Positions 6,089 to 15,138 are shown, counted from the stretch's first letter. The stretch: DNA of 58,777 nucleotides from Empedobacter stercoris (GCF_020281205.1 NZ_JACXZC010000019.1:1-58777); one strand, 5' to 3'. The notes: generated from the letters alone by a model not told the origin. Translations and numbers: made by a program.

Positions 6089-8428
6089 ATGGAACAAAAT
6101 TATTTAGAAAAACTAAACGAACCGCAGCGATTAGCTGTAGAAGCAACTGAAGGTCCTGTAATGGTTATTGCAGGTGCAGGTTCTGGAAAAACAAGAGTTT
6201 TAACCTATCGAATTGCTCATTTATTAAACAAAGGTGTTGATGCGTTTAATATTTTATCATTAACCTTTACCAATAAGGCAGCACGTGAAATGAAAGAACG
6301 TATTGGACAAGTTGTAGGAGAATCAAATGCCAAGTCGCTTTGGATGGGTACCTTTCACTCTGTTTTTGCAAGAATTCTTCGTGTAGAAGCACCATTATTA
6401 GGTTATCCATCAGATTTTACAATTTACGATCAACAAGATGCTGTTTCGGTAATGACAAAGATTATTAACGAATTGCATTTAGATAAAGATATTTATAAAC
6501 CAAAACAAGTTTTAGGACGTATTTCACAATACAAAAATAACTTGATTACGGTAAGAGCATATCACAACAATCAAGCATTAATTGAAGCAGATAACGAAGC
6601 AATGCGACCTCGAATGGGTGATATTTACAGAGCGTATGTCGACCGATGTTTCAAATCTGGCGCAATGGATTTTGACGATTTATTGTTGCGTACCAACGAA
6701 ATTTTGACGCGTTTTCCAGAAGTTTTAGCAAAATATCAAGAACGTTTTAAATATATAATGGTGGATGAGTACCAAGATACTAATCATTCGCAATATTTGA
6801 TTGTAAAAGCATTAGCATCTCGTTATGAAAACCTATGTGTAGTTGGTGATGACGCTCAATCAATTTATGCTTTCCGTGGTGCTAACATTCGAAATATATT
6901 ATCCTTTAAATCTGATTATCCAGATGCGAAAATGTATCCGTTGGAACAGAATTATCGCTCTACACAAATGATTGTCGAAGCGGCGAATCAAATTATTAAA
7001 CAGAATCAAGACCAATTAGAGAAAAACGTTTGGACTGCAAACGAAACTGGAGAAAAAATTACCATTTATAGAGGTCTTTCAGATGCAGATGAAGCTCGTT
7101 TTATTGCAACTCAAATCTGGGAAAGACAAATCAATGAGCATTTACAGCCGAAAGATTTTGCTATTTTATATCGTACTAATGCGCAATCTCGTGCTTTAGA
7201 AGAAGCTTTACGAAAGAAAGGAATTCAGTACCGTGTTTATGGAGGAACTTCTTTCTATCAGCGTAAAGAGATTAAAGATATGGTTGGCTATATGCGACTA
7301 TTGATCAATCAGAATGATGAAGAAGCTTTATTACGTACAATTAATTATCCTGCAAGAGGTATTGGTCAAACGACGATTTCTAAACTTTTAGTGGCAGCTG
7401 ATCAGCATCAAATGAGTTTATTTTCATTAATTGAAAATATAGCGATGTATGCGCCAACGATTGGTATTAATGCTGGAACATCCAATAAATTAAATGATTT
7501 TGTATTGATGATTAAACGTTTCCAAGTCATGTTAAAATCACATGACGTTTACGAAGTAACAATGGAAATGGCGAAAACAACACAATTATTGAATGCACTA
7601 AAAGAAGATTCAACGCCAGAAGGTGTTTCGCGTTTAGAAAACGTGCAAGAATTATTAAACTCTATTCAAGGATATGTTGAAGAACAACAACAATTAGACG
7701 AAGGAGATGCGTCATTAGGAGGTTTTTTAGAAAACATTGCTTTAGCAACCGATGCAGATAACGAAGAAGACGATGATAACAAAGTAAATTTGATGACTGT
7801 TCACTTAGCAAAAGGTTTAGAATTTCCTGTCGTTTTTATTGCGGGACTAGAAGAAAACCTTTTTCCTTCTATGATGAGTGTGAACACGCGTGCTGAATTG
7901 GAAGAAGAACGTCGATTATTTTATGTTGCTTTAACACGAGCGGAGAAAGTTGCATATATGACCTATTCCGTTTCTCGTTTTCGATGGGGAAAAATTATTG
8001 ATTGCGAACCATCTCGTTTCTTAGAAGAAATTGATGATCGTTTCTTAGAATGGAAAAATTTACATATTTCTGCAAGAGCAAGTAACAATAGTGGTTTATC
8101 CGCAGATCTTTTTGGTGACGAACCAACACCTCAACCCTATCAACAAAGAGAAAAATCTGTGGCAAGACAAAATCCACGTGCAAGGGTTGAACCTGCGCAG
8201 CCTCGTGCAAATTTCAAACCTGTAAATCAAACTAAAAGTAGCGGAACTTCACCTGCTAACGCACAAGGTCTACAAATTGGACAAGTCGTTGTTCACGATC
8301 GTTTTGGGCGTGGAGTTGTAAAAGATTTACAAGGAGAACCTTCGGATATGAAAGCAATTATACATTTTGATAATGCTGGAGAAAAGAAATTGCTTTTAAA
8401 TTTTGCTAAGCTAAAAGTAATTCGATAA
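6089..8428 (+). CDS. uvrD: UvrD/PcrA-type ATP-dependent DNA helicase
   Basis: This is a 779-residue superfamily 1A helicase (3' to 5') acting in nucleotide excision and mismatch repair and in removing RecA or stalled polymerase. It has the Q motif and Walker A (AGAGSGKTRVL, about 29-39), Walker B MVDEYQDTNHSQ near 226, QSIYAFRGA, LEQNYRST, and the late motifs VNLMTVHLAKGLEFPVVF and EEERRLFYVALTRA. The C-terminal end has a Gln/Arg/Pro-rich linker and a PcrA-type tail (GQVVVHDRFGRGVV) that binds RNA polymerase in PcrA. I chose ATG 6089 rather than TTG 6080, because the latter lies inside the promoter element. Confidence 0.95.
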   Translation: MEQNYLEKLNEPQRLAVEATEGPVMVIAGAGSGKTRVLTYRIAHLLNKGVDAFNILSLTFTNKAAREMKERIGQVVGESNAKSLWMGTFHSVFARILRVEAPLLGYPSDFTIYDQQDAVSVMTKIINELHLDKDIYKPKQVLGRISQYKNNLITVRAYHNNQALIEADNEAMRPRMGDIYRAYVDRCFKSGAMDFDDLLLRTNEILTRFPEVLAKYQERFKYIMVDEYQDTNHSQYLIVKALASRYENLCVVGDDAQSIYAFRGANIRNILSFKSDYPDAKMYPLEQNYRSTQMIVEAANQIIKQNQDQLEKNVWTANETGEKITIYRGLSDADEARFIATQIWERQINEHLQPKDFAILYRTNAQSRALEEALRKKGIQYRVYGGTSFYQRKEIKDMVGYMRLLINQNDEEALLRTINYPARGIGQTTISKLLVAADQHQMSLFSLIENIAMYAPTIGINAGTSNKLNDFVLMIKRFQVMLKSHDVYEVTMEMAKTTQLLNALKEDSTPEGVSRLENVQELLNSIQGYVEEQQQLDEGDASLGGFLENIALATDADNEEDDDNKVNLMTVHLAKGLEFPVVFIAGLEENLFPSMMSVNTRAELEEERRLFYVALTRAEKVAYMTYSVSRFRWGKIIDCEPSRFLEEIDDRFLEWKNLHISARASNNSGLSADLFGDEPTPQPYQQREKSVARQNPRARVEPAQPRANFKPVNQTKSSGTSPANAQGLQIGQVVVHDRFGRGVVKDLQGEPSDMKAIIHFDNAGEKKLLLNFAKLKVIR

Positions 8429-8442
8429 ATACATTGATAATG

Positions 8443-8474
8443 AAAAGACTACATATAATCTGTAGTCTTTTTTA
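8443..8474 (+). terminator. Terminator after the helicase gene
   Basis: A perfect 11-bp stem (AAAAGACTACA / TGTAGTCTTTT) with a 7-base loop ends in a T-run. Confidence 0.85.
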
Positions 8475-8659
8475 TTTGAAAATCAATTATTTAATCAATA
8501 TTAGCTAAACTAAATATTTAATTGCATTATCTTCAAAATTTAGAATATATTTCTTCGAATTAATAATTTTTTTGAATAAATAAATAGATTAGAGATTATT
8601 ATTAAGATTTTTTTAGCATTTTAGCATCACAAATAAACACAAGAACAAATTTTTATTCA

Positions 8660-10129
8660 ATGGATGATATTATAAATATCGTAAGTGGCTACGTTTGGTC
8701 GTATGCTTTGATTGGACTTTGCGCATTAACTGGAATTTACTTTTCGATTCGTACAGGTTTTCTACAAATTACTTACTTAAAAGATATGGTGCGTTTACTT
8801 TTTAGTGGTAATAAATCAGATAAAGGAATTACACCATTTCAAGCCTTTTCATTAGCTATTTCGGGACGTGTTGGTACAGGAAATATTGTAGGTGCAGCAA
8901 CAGCAATCGCTATGGGAGGCCCGGGAGCAATCTTTTGGATGTGGTTTATTGCATTTTTAGGAAGCGCATCTGCTTTTATCGAATCAACTTTAGGACAAGT
9001 TTATAAACAAGAAATAGATGGTGAATACCGTGGAGGACCTTCGTATTACATCGAAAAAGGATTAGGTATAAAATGGTATGCAATTTTATTTGCTATTATT
9101 ACGATGGTAAGTTGTGGTATTTTGTTACCTGGAGTGCAATCAAACAGTATTTCTTCTGCTTTAAACAATGCTTTTGATATTCCTGCATTTAACGTTATTG
9201 GAATACCTATCAATATTATTGGTATTAGTATTATTGGTTTATTAGCATTAATCATTTTTGGAGGTGTAAAGCGTTTAGGACAAGCATCCGAATTTATCGT
9301 TCCATTTATGGCTGGTGCTTATATTTTAATGGCTATTGTAATTATTGGGATGAATTTTCATCAAATTCCTTCTGTTCTACGGTTAATTATTTCTTCAGCA
9401 TTTAATCAAGAATCTCTTTACAGTGGAGTTTTTGGTTCTGCTATAGCTTGGGGAATTAAAAGAGGGATTTATTCAAATGAAGCTGGACAGGGTACTGCTC
9501 CTCATGCTGCTGCAGCATCCGAAGTTAATCATCCTGCTCAACAAGGTTTAGTTCAAGCATTCTCTGTTTATATCGATACTTTATTTGTGTGTACAGCCAC
9601 AGCTTTTATGATCTTATTTACAGGTAAATATAATGTAAGTCATCCCGAAAAAGCGGGGAATTTTATTACGCAAAATATCCCTGGTGTTGATTATACTGGC
9701 TTTACGCAAGCTGCTGTTTCAAGTCATTTCCCTACATTTGGAAATAGCTTTGTAGCGATAGCTCTTTTCTTTTTTGCCTTTACTACGATTATGGCGTATT
9801 ATTATTACGCTGAAACCAATATTATGTATATTTTCAAAAAAGGAAATCGTAAAGTTTATGTATGGATTTTGAGAGTTTGTTTTTTAGGTGCAACATATTA
9901 TGGAACAATTAAAACAGCTGAAACAGCTTGGGCTATTGGTGATATTGGTGTTGGACTAATGGCTTGGGTAAATATTATTGCAATTTTACTATTGAGCGGT
10001 GTTGGACTTAAAGTTTGGAAAGATTACAAAGACAAACGTAAAAAAGGTATTCAAAACCCAGATTTTAATCCATTAGAAATAGGTATTAAAAATGCCACTT
10101 TCTGGGAGAATAAAAATAAAACTGAATAA
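8660..10129 (+). CDS. Alanine/glycine:cation symporter (AGCS family)
   Basis: The product is a 489-residue inner-membrane transporter with about 10-11 hydrophobic segments, normal for the family. It imports alanine, glycine or related small amino acids with Na+ or H+. The family signature is clear: GRVGTGNIVGAATAIAMGGPGAIFWMW near 75-100, the EYRGGPSYYIEKG loop near 120, and SNEAGQGTAPHAAAASEV near 273-290. Nothing in the sequence fixes which amino acid is preferred. It is a single-gene unit ended by the bidirectional terminator at 10127-10160. The 230-base upstream gap is very AT-rich and shows no clear minus-7 box. Confidence 0.93.
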   Translation: MDDIINIVSGYVWSYALIGLCALTGIYFSIRTGFLQITYLKDMVRLLFSGNKSDKGITPFQAFSLAISGRVGTGNIVGAATAIAMGGPGAIFWMWFIAFLGSASAFIESTLGQVYKQEIDGEYRGGPSYYIEKGLGIKWYAILFAIITMVSCGILLPGVQSNSISSALNNAFDIPAFNVIGIPINIIGISIIGLLALIIFGGVKRLGQASEFIVPFMAGAYILMAIVIIGMNFHQIPSVLRLIISSAFNQESLYSGVFGSAIAWGIKRGIYSNEAGQGTAPHAAAASEVNHPAQQGLVQAFSVYIDTLFVCTATAFMILFTGKYNVSHPEKAGNFITQNIPGVDYTGFTQAAVSSHFPTFGNSFVAIALFFFAFTTIMAYYYYAETNIMYIFKKGNRKVYVWILRVCFLGATYYGTIKTAETAWAIGDIGVGLMAWVNIIAILLLSGVGLKVWKDYKDKRKKGIQNPDFNPLEIGIKNATFWENKNKTE

Positions 10130-10160
10130 AAAAAAGTCACTTAATTAAGTGGCTTTTTTT
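10127..10160. terminator. Bidirectional terminator between symporter and YceI genes
   Basis: The stem AAAAAAGTCACTTAA / TTAAGTGGCTTTTTT, with one G-T wobble and an almost absent loop, serves the convergent genes on both sides. Confidence 0.85.
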
Positions 10161-10178
10161 GCTATTAAAACTTATAGA

Positions 10179-10694
10179 TTATTGGGCTTGAGTAAACTCT
10201 AAGTTTACCAATAATTTTACTTTATCAGATACAACTAATCCTCCTGCTTCTGTAACTTGACTCCATCCTAATCCGAAATCTTTACGATTTATTTCTCCTG
10301 TAAATTCGAATCCAGCACGAGTTAAACCATAAGGATCTTTGATTACACCTCCAAAATCTGCATCTAACGTAATAGGTTTTTTCTCTCCGCGAATTTCTAA
10401 AATTCCTTCAATTTTACCATTTTTAATTCCTGAAGTACTTTTAAATTTTAATTCTGGAAATTGATCTGCTGCAAAAAAATCAACTGATTTTAAATGTCCA
10501 TCACGATCGGCATTTCTTGTATTTATAGAATCAATTTTTGCATCAAATGCAAATTTTGCTTCTGAAAAATTATCGCTGTTGCTTTCTACATCTGCTTCAA
10601 AATGATCAAAATTTCCAGTTACTGTAGAAATCACCATATGTTTTACTTTAAATTGAACCTCTGAATGAGACGGATCTAAATTCCATTTTGTCAT
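10179..10694 (-). CDS. YceI-family protein (no signal peptide)
   Basis: The product has 171 residues. YceI proteins form a lipocalin-like beta-barrel that binds polyisoprenoid or other amphiphilic lipids. The family start W-LDPSHSEVQFKVKHMVISTVTGNFDHFEADVES is clear, as are DGHLKSVDFFAADQFPELKFKS and GEINRKDFGLGW. It begins directly at MTKWNLDPSHS without a signal peptide, so this copy appears cytoplasmic, whereas the paralogue at 11583 is exported. It is the last gene of a three-gene operon with DOPA dioxygenase between the two copies, a pairing seen with quinone or oxidative-stress functions in Bacteroidota (inference). Confidence 0.9.
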   Translation of the reverse strand: MTKWNLDPSHSEVQFKVKHMVISTVTGNFDHFEADVESNSDNFSEAKFAFDAKIDSINTRNADRDGHLKSVDFFAADQFPELKFKSTSGIKNGKIEGILEIRGEKKPITLDADFGGVIKDPYGLTRAGFEFTGEINRKDFGLGWSQVTEAGGLVVSDKVKLLVNLEFTQAQ

Positions 10695-10734
10695 AATAAA
10701 TTGTTTTTATTGTTATTTAAATTGTTAAATTTCT

Positions 10735-11553
10735 TTAACCTATTTTAAAAGATAACATTCCCAATGAACCATAAATTAAATGATCGTTAAAAATTGTTAC
10801 CTCTTCTTTTTTGTCTTGCAATGCTAATGCGTAGACAGCTGGTAAATAATGTTCCATCGAAGGAATCGCCATATTATAAGCAGTTCCCTTTTGCACGAAA
10901 TGAAATAATTCATCATGATTACCTGATTGAACAATATTTTTGAAGGTATCGTTTACCTCATAAGCCCAATCATAGCCAGCGGTTGGTTCGTTCCAATTTA
11001 AAGTTCTTAAATTATGAACAACATTTCCACTTCCTACAATTAAAACTCCTTTACTTCGCATAGCATCTAACTCTTTTGCTAATTCGTAATGTTCTTTTGG
11101 CGTTTTAAAAACATCTAAACTTAGTTCTATCATCGGAACATCCGCATTTGGATACAAAAATTTAATTACACTCCAAGAACCATGATCAAAACCCCATATG
11201 TGATCTAAATCGATTGGTGTCGTTTTAATTAAATTTTTAATCTCATTTGCTAATTCAGGACTTCCTGCTGCTGGGTATTGAACGTCGAATAAAGCTTGAG
11301 GAAAACCATAAAAATCGTGAATGGTTTTAGGTTGTCGCATAGCAGTCACCTTCGTTCCTTTTGTTTCCCAATGCGCCGAAATACATAAAATAGCATTTGG
11401 TTTTGGGATTGTTTTTCCAATATTTCTCCATCCTTCAACAAATATATTTTCTTCGATGGCGTTCATTGGTGAACCATGACCTAAAAATAATACTGGCATT
11501 TTTTCTGTTTGACTAAAACTTGAAGTAACAGATTTTAACGTATTGAAATTCAA
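10735..11553 (-). CDS. ygiD: 4,5-DOPA dioxygenase extradiol family protein (YgiD/LigB-type)
   Basis: This is a 272-residue class III extradiol ring-cleaving dioxygenase, which uses a mononuclear metal to open catechol rings; E. coli YgiD acts on L-DOPA. The metal and acid-base histidines are visible in VLFLGHGSPMNA, CISAHWETKG, WGFDHGSWSV and PSMEHYLPAVYALAL. Length and motif order match the family. Some ~15 residues precede the conserved core (start MNFNTLKSVTSSFSQTEKMPVLF), so Met19 is an alternative start. It sits 29 bases after the exported YceI and 40 before the cytoplasmic one. The physiological substrate is unknown; removal of toxic catechols is plausible. Confidence 0.88.
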   Translation of the reverse strand: MNFNTLKSVTSSFSQTEKMPVLFLGHGSPMNAIEENIFVEGWRNIGKTIPKPNAILCISAHWETKGTKVTAMRQPKTIHDFYGFPQALFDVQYPAAGSPELANEIKNLIKTTPIDLDHIWGFDHGSWSVIKFLYPNADVPMIELSLDVFKTPKEHYELAKELDAMRSKGVLIVGSGNVVHNLRTLNWNEPTAGYDWAYEVNDTFKNIVQSGNHDELFHFVQKGTAYNMAIPSMEHYLPAVYALALQDKKEEVTIFNDHLIYGSLGMLSFKIG

Positions 11554-11582
11554 GATTTTTATAGTTTATTTTTTTTAAAAAT

Positions 11583-12155
11583 TTAGTTTGCTTTTGGTGT
11601 AGCAAATTCAAGATTAGATGTTAATGTAACGACATCACCTACAACAGCTTCTGGAAAGTTTCCTCCAACATTAAAATCACTTCTTTTTACATTACCTTTT
11701 ACTGTAAATCCGTAAGTTTTAACACCATTATTGTTAATGCTTCCGTTGTACACTAATTTTAAAGCAACTGGTTTTGTAACACCATTCAATGTTAAATCTC
11801 CAGTCATTTTAAATTGATTTCCTTTAACGCGTGTAATTCCTTTTGAAGAAAACTCTAATTTAGAATTTTTAGCTGTATTAAAGAAATCAGCTGATTTCAA
11901 GTGATTGTCACGCGCTTCGATACCTGTGTTGATCGAATTAACATCAGCAATTACATGAAATTTAGCATCACTTAAATCTTCTTTTGTAAAGTTTAAATGA
12001 GCATCAAAATTATTAAATTGTCCTTCTACATCAGATATCGTCATGTGAGATACAGAAAACCCTAATTTTGAATGTGCTTTATCATTTGTATAGTTTTGAG
12101 CAAATGCAGAGATTGATGCTGCTGATAACATTAAAGTGAATAATAATTTTTTCAT
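11583..12155 (-). CDS. Exported YceI-family protein
   Basis: The product has 190 residues with a cleavable signal peptide (MKKLLFTLMLSAASISAFAQN), so the lipocalin-like YceI barrel is periplasmic. The core begins YTNDKAHSKLGFSVSHMTISDVEGQFNNF and keeps the RDNHLKSADFFNTAKNSKLEF block. It is the first gene of the operon with the dioxygenase and the second YceI. Upstream are an exact minus-7 element (TACCTTTG at 12194-12201) and an imperfect inverted repeat touching it, so the operon is probably controlled by a dedicated regulator not encoded in this window. Confidence 0.92.
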   Translation of the reverse strand: MKKLLFTLMLSAASISAFAQNYTNDKAHSKLGFSVSHMTISDVEGQFNNFDAHLNFTKEDLSDAKFHVIADVNSINTGIEARDNHLKSADFFNTAKNSKLEFSSKGITRVKGNQFKMTGDLTLNGVTKPVALKLVYNGSINNNGVKTYGFTVKGNVKRSDFNVGGNFPEAVVGDVVTLTSNLEFATPKAN

Positions 12156-12193
12156 TTTGACTATTTTTGATCTTTTATTAATTATTGATACTG

Positions 12194-12201
12194 CAAAGGT
12201 A
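12194..12201 (-). promoter_or_regulatory. Promoter of the YceI-dioxygenase operon, minus-7 TACCTTTG
   Basis: This exact TAnnTTTG match on the minus strand lies about 40 bases upstream of the YceI ATG. No TTG is found at the expected minus-33 position, where the inverted repeat lies instead, consistent with a regulated promoter. Confidence 0.6.
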
Positions 12202-12236
12202 ACTTAGGTCACATCCGTATTTCATTGACTTAAGGT
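12201..12236. promoter_or_regulatory. Operator-like inverted repeat upstream of the YceI operon
   Basis: Arms AACTTAGGTCA (12201-12211) and TGACTTAAGGT (12226-12236) are complementary at 9 of 11 positions across a 14-base spacer. The first arm touches the minus-7 box. Confidence 0.45.
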
Positions 12237-12334
12237 AAGAAATGAGCTATTTCTTGTTACATTTATAAACGTCTTTTTAAACAGCATCAATTAATATTCC
12301 AATATCACTTGAAAATCAAATTAATACAAAATAA

Positions 12335-12360
12335 ATAAGCACTTCTTTCGAAGTGCTTAT
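12335..12360 (-). terminator. Terminator after map and its small partner
   Basis: A perfect 11-bp stem (ATAAGCACTTC / GAAGTGCTTAT) with loop TTTC is followed by a T-rich stretch on the minus strand, just after the stop of the 99-residue gene. Confidence 0.75.
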
Positions 12361-12363
12361 GCT

Positions 12364-12663
12364 TTATTTTACTGGACTAAAATACCAATATGTAGAAGCT
12401 TTTTTATTTTCAATTTCCAAATATTCTGGAAAAGCTTGAGGTAATAAATGTAACTCTTCTGACTTTTTAAGATCAGTTAAAATTTGACGCAAAGGATATC
12501 CTTTTTTGCGATCATGAGGAAAATATCCTTTTTCAATTAAGAAAGGCATCATGTCTTTTGTTTTAACATGTTCAAGGTTATTTTCTACTAAATAAGCTTG
12601 TATATCTTCGCTCATCTTTTTGACCACTTCACGGTCAATTTTAATATATTCGTTTTTCTTCAT
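12364..12663 (-). CDS. Hypothetical 99-residue protein downstream of map
   Basis: This is a small, lysine-rich soluble protein (MKKNEYIKIDREVVKKMSED...). The order helix, helix, GYPLRQILTDLKKSEELHLLP and a final STYWYFSPVK strand looks like a compact winged-helix-like fold, but no family is recognised. It starts 6 bases after the methionine aminopeptidase stop, shares the terminator at 12335-12360 and has no promoter of its own, so it is co-expressed with map. Functional linkage is an inference from spacing only. Confidence 0.75.
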   Translation of the reverse strand: MKKNEYIKIDREVVKKMSEDIQAYLVENNLEHVKTKDMMPFLIEKGYFPHDRKKGYPLRQILTDLKKSEELHLLPQAFPEYLEIENKKASTYWYFSPVK

Positions 12664-12669
12664 ATAATT

Positions 12670-13431
12670 TTACCAATTACCATTCATATGTGTTAGAATC
12701 ATTGGACCTTCAGAAGTAACCAAAACAGTATGTTCATGTTGCGCAAACACTCCTGGTGCATTTCCAATCATTGTCCAACCATCAGCTTGTTCTATTGCCT
12801 CGTAAGAGTTTTCTGAAATAAACGTTTCTAAAGCAATAACCGAATTTTTACGGAAACGACGTTTATCATCTATATCTCTAAAATTCAATAAATCTAAAGG
12901 TTCTTCGTGTAAAGAACGTCCTACACCATGACCTGTCAGATTTTCGATCACATGATAATGATGTTTTTTTGCTTCTTTCTCGATTATACCACCAATATCT
13001 GCAATTTTAACGCCAGATTTAACCGCACCAATTGCTTTTTGAAGAGCCGAAATTGAAGCATCTACAATTTTTTGATAACCGTTTACATCCTCACCAACAA
13101 CAATTGACCCACCGTTATCAGCCCAAAAACCACCTAATTCACCAGAGACATCAATATTGATAACATCTCCATCTTTAAGGATTTTATCTGCTCTTGGAAT
13201 TCCGTGACAAATTTCTTCATTTACACTTAAGCATGTATAACCAGGAAATTGATAAGTCTCAAAAGGTGCCGATTTACAACCGAATTTCTTCATAATGGTA
13301 GCTCCAAAATCGTCTAATTCTTTTGTTGACATTCCTGGTTTTACATAATCTTTCATCTCTTTAAGAGTAACGGCTACAGCTTCGCTGACTTTTTTCATTC
13401 CGATTAACTCTTCCTCTGTTTCTATAATCAT
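12670..13431 (-). CDS. map: Type I methionyl aminopeptidase
   Basis: This is a 253-residue cytoplasmic dimetal hydrolase that removes the initiator methionine after deformylation. The pita-bread ligands are visible in DVINIDVSGELGGFWADNGG, in the NLTGHGVGRSLHEEP block, in VIALETF and near the end in QHEHTVLV. Length is typical of type Ia enzymes, with no N-terminal zinc-finger extension. The start MIIETEEELIGMKKV is conserved. A minus-7 box TAAATTTG (13471-13478) lies about 40 bases upstream, and the leader holds a small hairpin (GATTTC / GAAATC). A 99-residue partner follows at 6 bases. Confidence 0.95.
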   Translation of the reverse strand: MIIETEEELIGMKKVSEAVAVTLKEMKDYVKPGMSTKELDDFGATIMKKFGCKSAPFETYQFPGYTCLSVNEEICHGIPRADKILKDGDVINIDVSGELGGFWADNGGSIVVGEDVNGYQKIVDASISALQKAIGAVKSGVKIADIGGIIEKEAKKHHYHVIENLTGHGVGRSLHEEPLDLLNFRDIDDKRRFRKNSVIALETFISENSYEAIEQADGWTMIGNAPGVFAQHEHTVLVTSEGPMILTHMNGNW

Positions 13432-13470
13432 TGCTTAAATTCTATTGATTTCGAAGTCTGAAATCGATTG

Positions 13471-13478
13471 CAAATTTA
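13471..13478 (-). promoter_or_regulatory. map promoter, minus-7 element TAAATTTG
   Basis: This is an exact TAnnTTTG match on the minus strand. Transcription should begin near 13464, giving a leader of about 33 bases that contains the GATTTC / GAAATC hairpin. Confidence 0.55.
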
Positions 13479-13581
13479 CGGGTTATTATTACGAATAATC
13501 TGATTTTTTTGATAAAATTTGTGATATATAGATTTTTTTGTTTAAAGTGAGTTAATTAGTATTTTATACTATAGTTAGAAA

Positions 13582-13620
13582 AAAAATGCTCCAAAAAAAC
13601 ATCTTAGTTTGGAGCATTTT
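13582..13620 (-). terminator. Terminator of ffh
   Basis: A 13-bp perfect stem (AAAATGCTCCAAA / TTTGGAGCATTTT) is followed by a T-run on the minus strand, about 40 bases after the ffh stop. Confidence 0.85.
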
Positions 13621-13659
13621 ACGTTTTCAAACGTTTAAAATATTATAATATATAACTAA

Positions 13660-15021
13660 TTACATTTTTGGCATTCCTGGGAATCCTCCTGCTGGCATAT
13701 TTTTAGACATTGTTTCCATCATCTTTTTACCATTCGCAGAATTCATAAATTTCATCATTTTTCCCATTTCAGAGAATTGTTTCAACAATTGATTCACTTC
13801 TTGTAAGGAAGTCCCCGACCCTGCTGCTATTCTTTTTTTACGAGAGTTATCAATAATCGTTGGATTTTGACGTTCTTTTTTCGTCATTGAATGAATAATC
13901 GCTTCAACACCTTTGAATGCGTTATCATCAATCTCTACATCCTTCAATGCTTTTCCAGCACCAGGAATCATTCCAACCAAATCTTTCATATTACCCATAC
14001 GTTTGATTTGTTGAATTTGTTTCAAGAAATCGTCGAAATCAAAACTGTTTTTAGCAATTTTCTTTTGCAAACGTTTAGCTTCCTCTTCATCGAATTGCTC
14101 TTGAGCTCGTTCTACTAACGAAACAACGTCTCCCATTCCAAGAATACGATCCGCCATACGTTCTGGATAGAAAACGTCTAACGCTTCCATCTTTTCACCT
14201 GTAGAAATAAATTTAATTGGTTTATCGACAACTGTTCTAATCGTTAAAGCAGCTCCACCACGTGTGTCACCATCTAACTTTGTTAAAACAACACCGTTAT
14301 AATCCAATACATCATTGAAAGCTTTTGCTGTATTTACAGCATCTTGCCCTGTCATAGAATCTACAACAAATAAAGTCTCTGTAGGATTTACTGTTTGATG
14401 TACACGACGAATTTCATCCATCATTTGTTCATCAATTGCTAAACGACCTGCTGTATCGACAATAATTACATTGTTTCCGTTTTGTTTTGCTTGTACAATT
14501 GCGGCCTGTGCAATTTCTACAGGATTTTTATTTTCTAAATCAGCATAGACATCAACACCAATTTGCTCTCCTAAAACTTGAAGTTGATTAATTGCAGCAG
14601 GACGATAAACGTCACCAGCAACTAATAATACTTTTTTGTTTTTCTTTGTTTTAAGGAAGTTTGCCAATTTACCAGAAAAAGTTGTTTTACCAGAACCTTG
14701 CAAACCTGCAATCAAAATAATCGTAGGGTTATCATCTATATTTAATTCTGTTACCTCTCCTCCCATTAATTTAGCTAATTCGTCATGAACGATTTTAACC
14801 ATTAATTGTCCTGGATTTAACGAAGTAATTACATTTTCTCCTAATGCTTTTTCTTTTACAACATTCGTAAAGTCTTTCGCAACTTTGTAGCTAACGTCAG
14901 CATCAACAAGCGCTCTACGCACCTCTTTCACAGTTTCAGCAACGTTAATTTCTGTAATTTGTCCTTTTCCTTTTAAGGTATGTAATGCTTTATCTAATTT
15001 ATCCTGAAGATTTTGAAACAT
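13660..15021 (-). CDS. ffh: Signal recognition particle protein Ffh
   Basis: This is a 453-residue GTPase that binds signal sequences and 4.5S RNA and delivers ribosomes to FtsY. The order is an N helical bundle (1-90), a G domain with G1 GLQGSGKTTFSGKL near 108, the insertion-box region, DTAGR and TKLDGDTRGG, then a methionine-rich M domain (SGTSLQEVNQLLKQFSEMGKMMKFM) ending in a GGFPGMPKM tail. Length is normal. The promoter box TATATTTG (15042-15049) precedes it by about 20 bases, and a strong terminator follows, so it is a single-gene unit. No 4.5S RNA gene was seen nearby. Confidence 0.97.
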   Translation of the reverse strand: MFQNLQDKLDKALHTLKGKGQITEINVAETVKEVRRALVDADVSYKVAKDFTNVVKEKALGENVITSLNPGQLMVKIVHDELAKLMGGEVTELNIDDNPTIILIAGLQGSGKTTFSGKLANFLKTKKNKKVLLVAGDVYRPAAINQLQVLGEQIGVDVYADLENKNPVEIAQAAIVQAKQNGNNVIIVDTAGRLAIDEQMMDEIRRVHQTVNPTETLFVVDSMTGQDAVNTAKAFNDVLDYNGVVLTKLDGDTRGGAALTIRTVVDKPIKFISTGEKMEALDVFYPERMADRILGMGDVVSLVERAQEQFDEEEAKRLQKKIAKNSFDFDDFLKQIQQIKRMGNMKDLVGMIPGAGKALKDVEIDDNAFKGVEAIIHSMTKKERQNPTIIDNSRKKRIAAGSGTSLQEVNQLLKQFSEMGKMMKFMNSANGKKMMETMSKNMPAGGFPGMPKM

Positions 15022-15041
15022 TTTGAGTCAATTTTAGAACG

Positions 15042-15049
15042 CAAATATA
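15042..15049 (-). promoter_or_regulatory. ffh promoter, minus-7 element TATATTTG
   Basis: This is an exact TAnnTTTG match on the minus strand, giving a predicted leader of roughly 15 bases before the ffh ATG. Confidence 0.55.
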
Positions 15050-15138
15050 AAAAAATTATATCGAATAATATAAAATAACACAATACACCATACTTCAATA
15101 AAATTTTTAGTTAAATTGCGCCTTCAAAATTTGGTAGA

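Noticed and set aside
13448-13466. Hairpin in the map leader as a riboswitch or attenuator
   Set aside because: The 6-bp stem has a 7-base loop, no T-run and no second competing structure. It is too simple to support a regulatory call.
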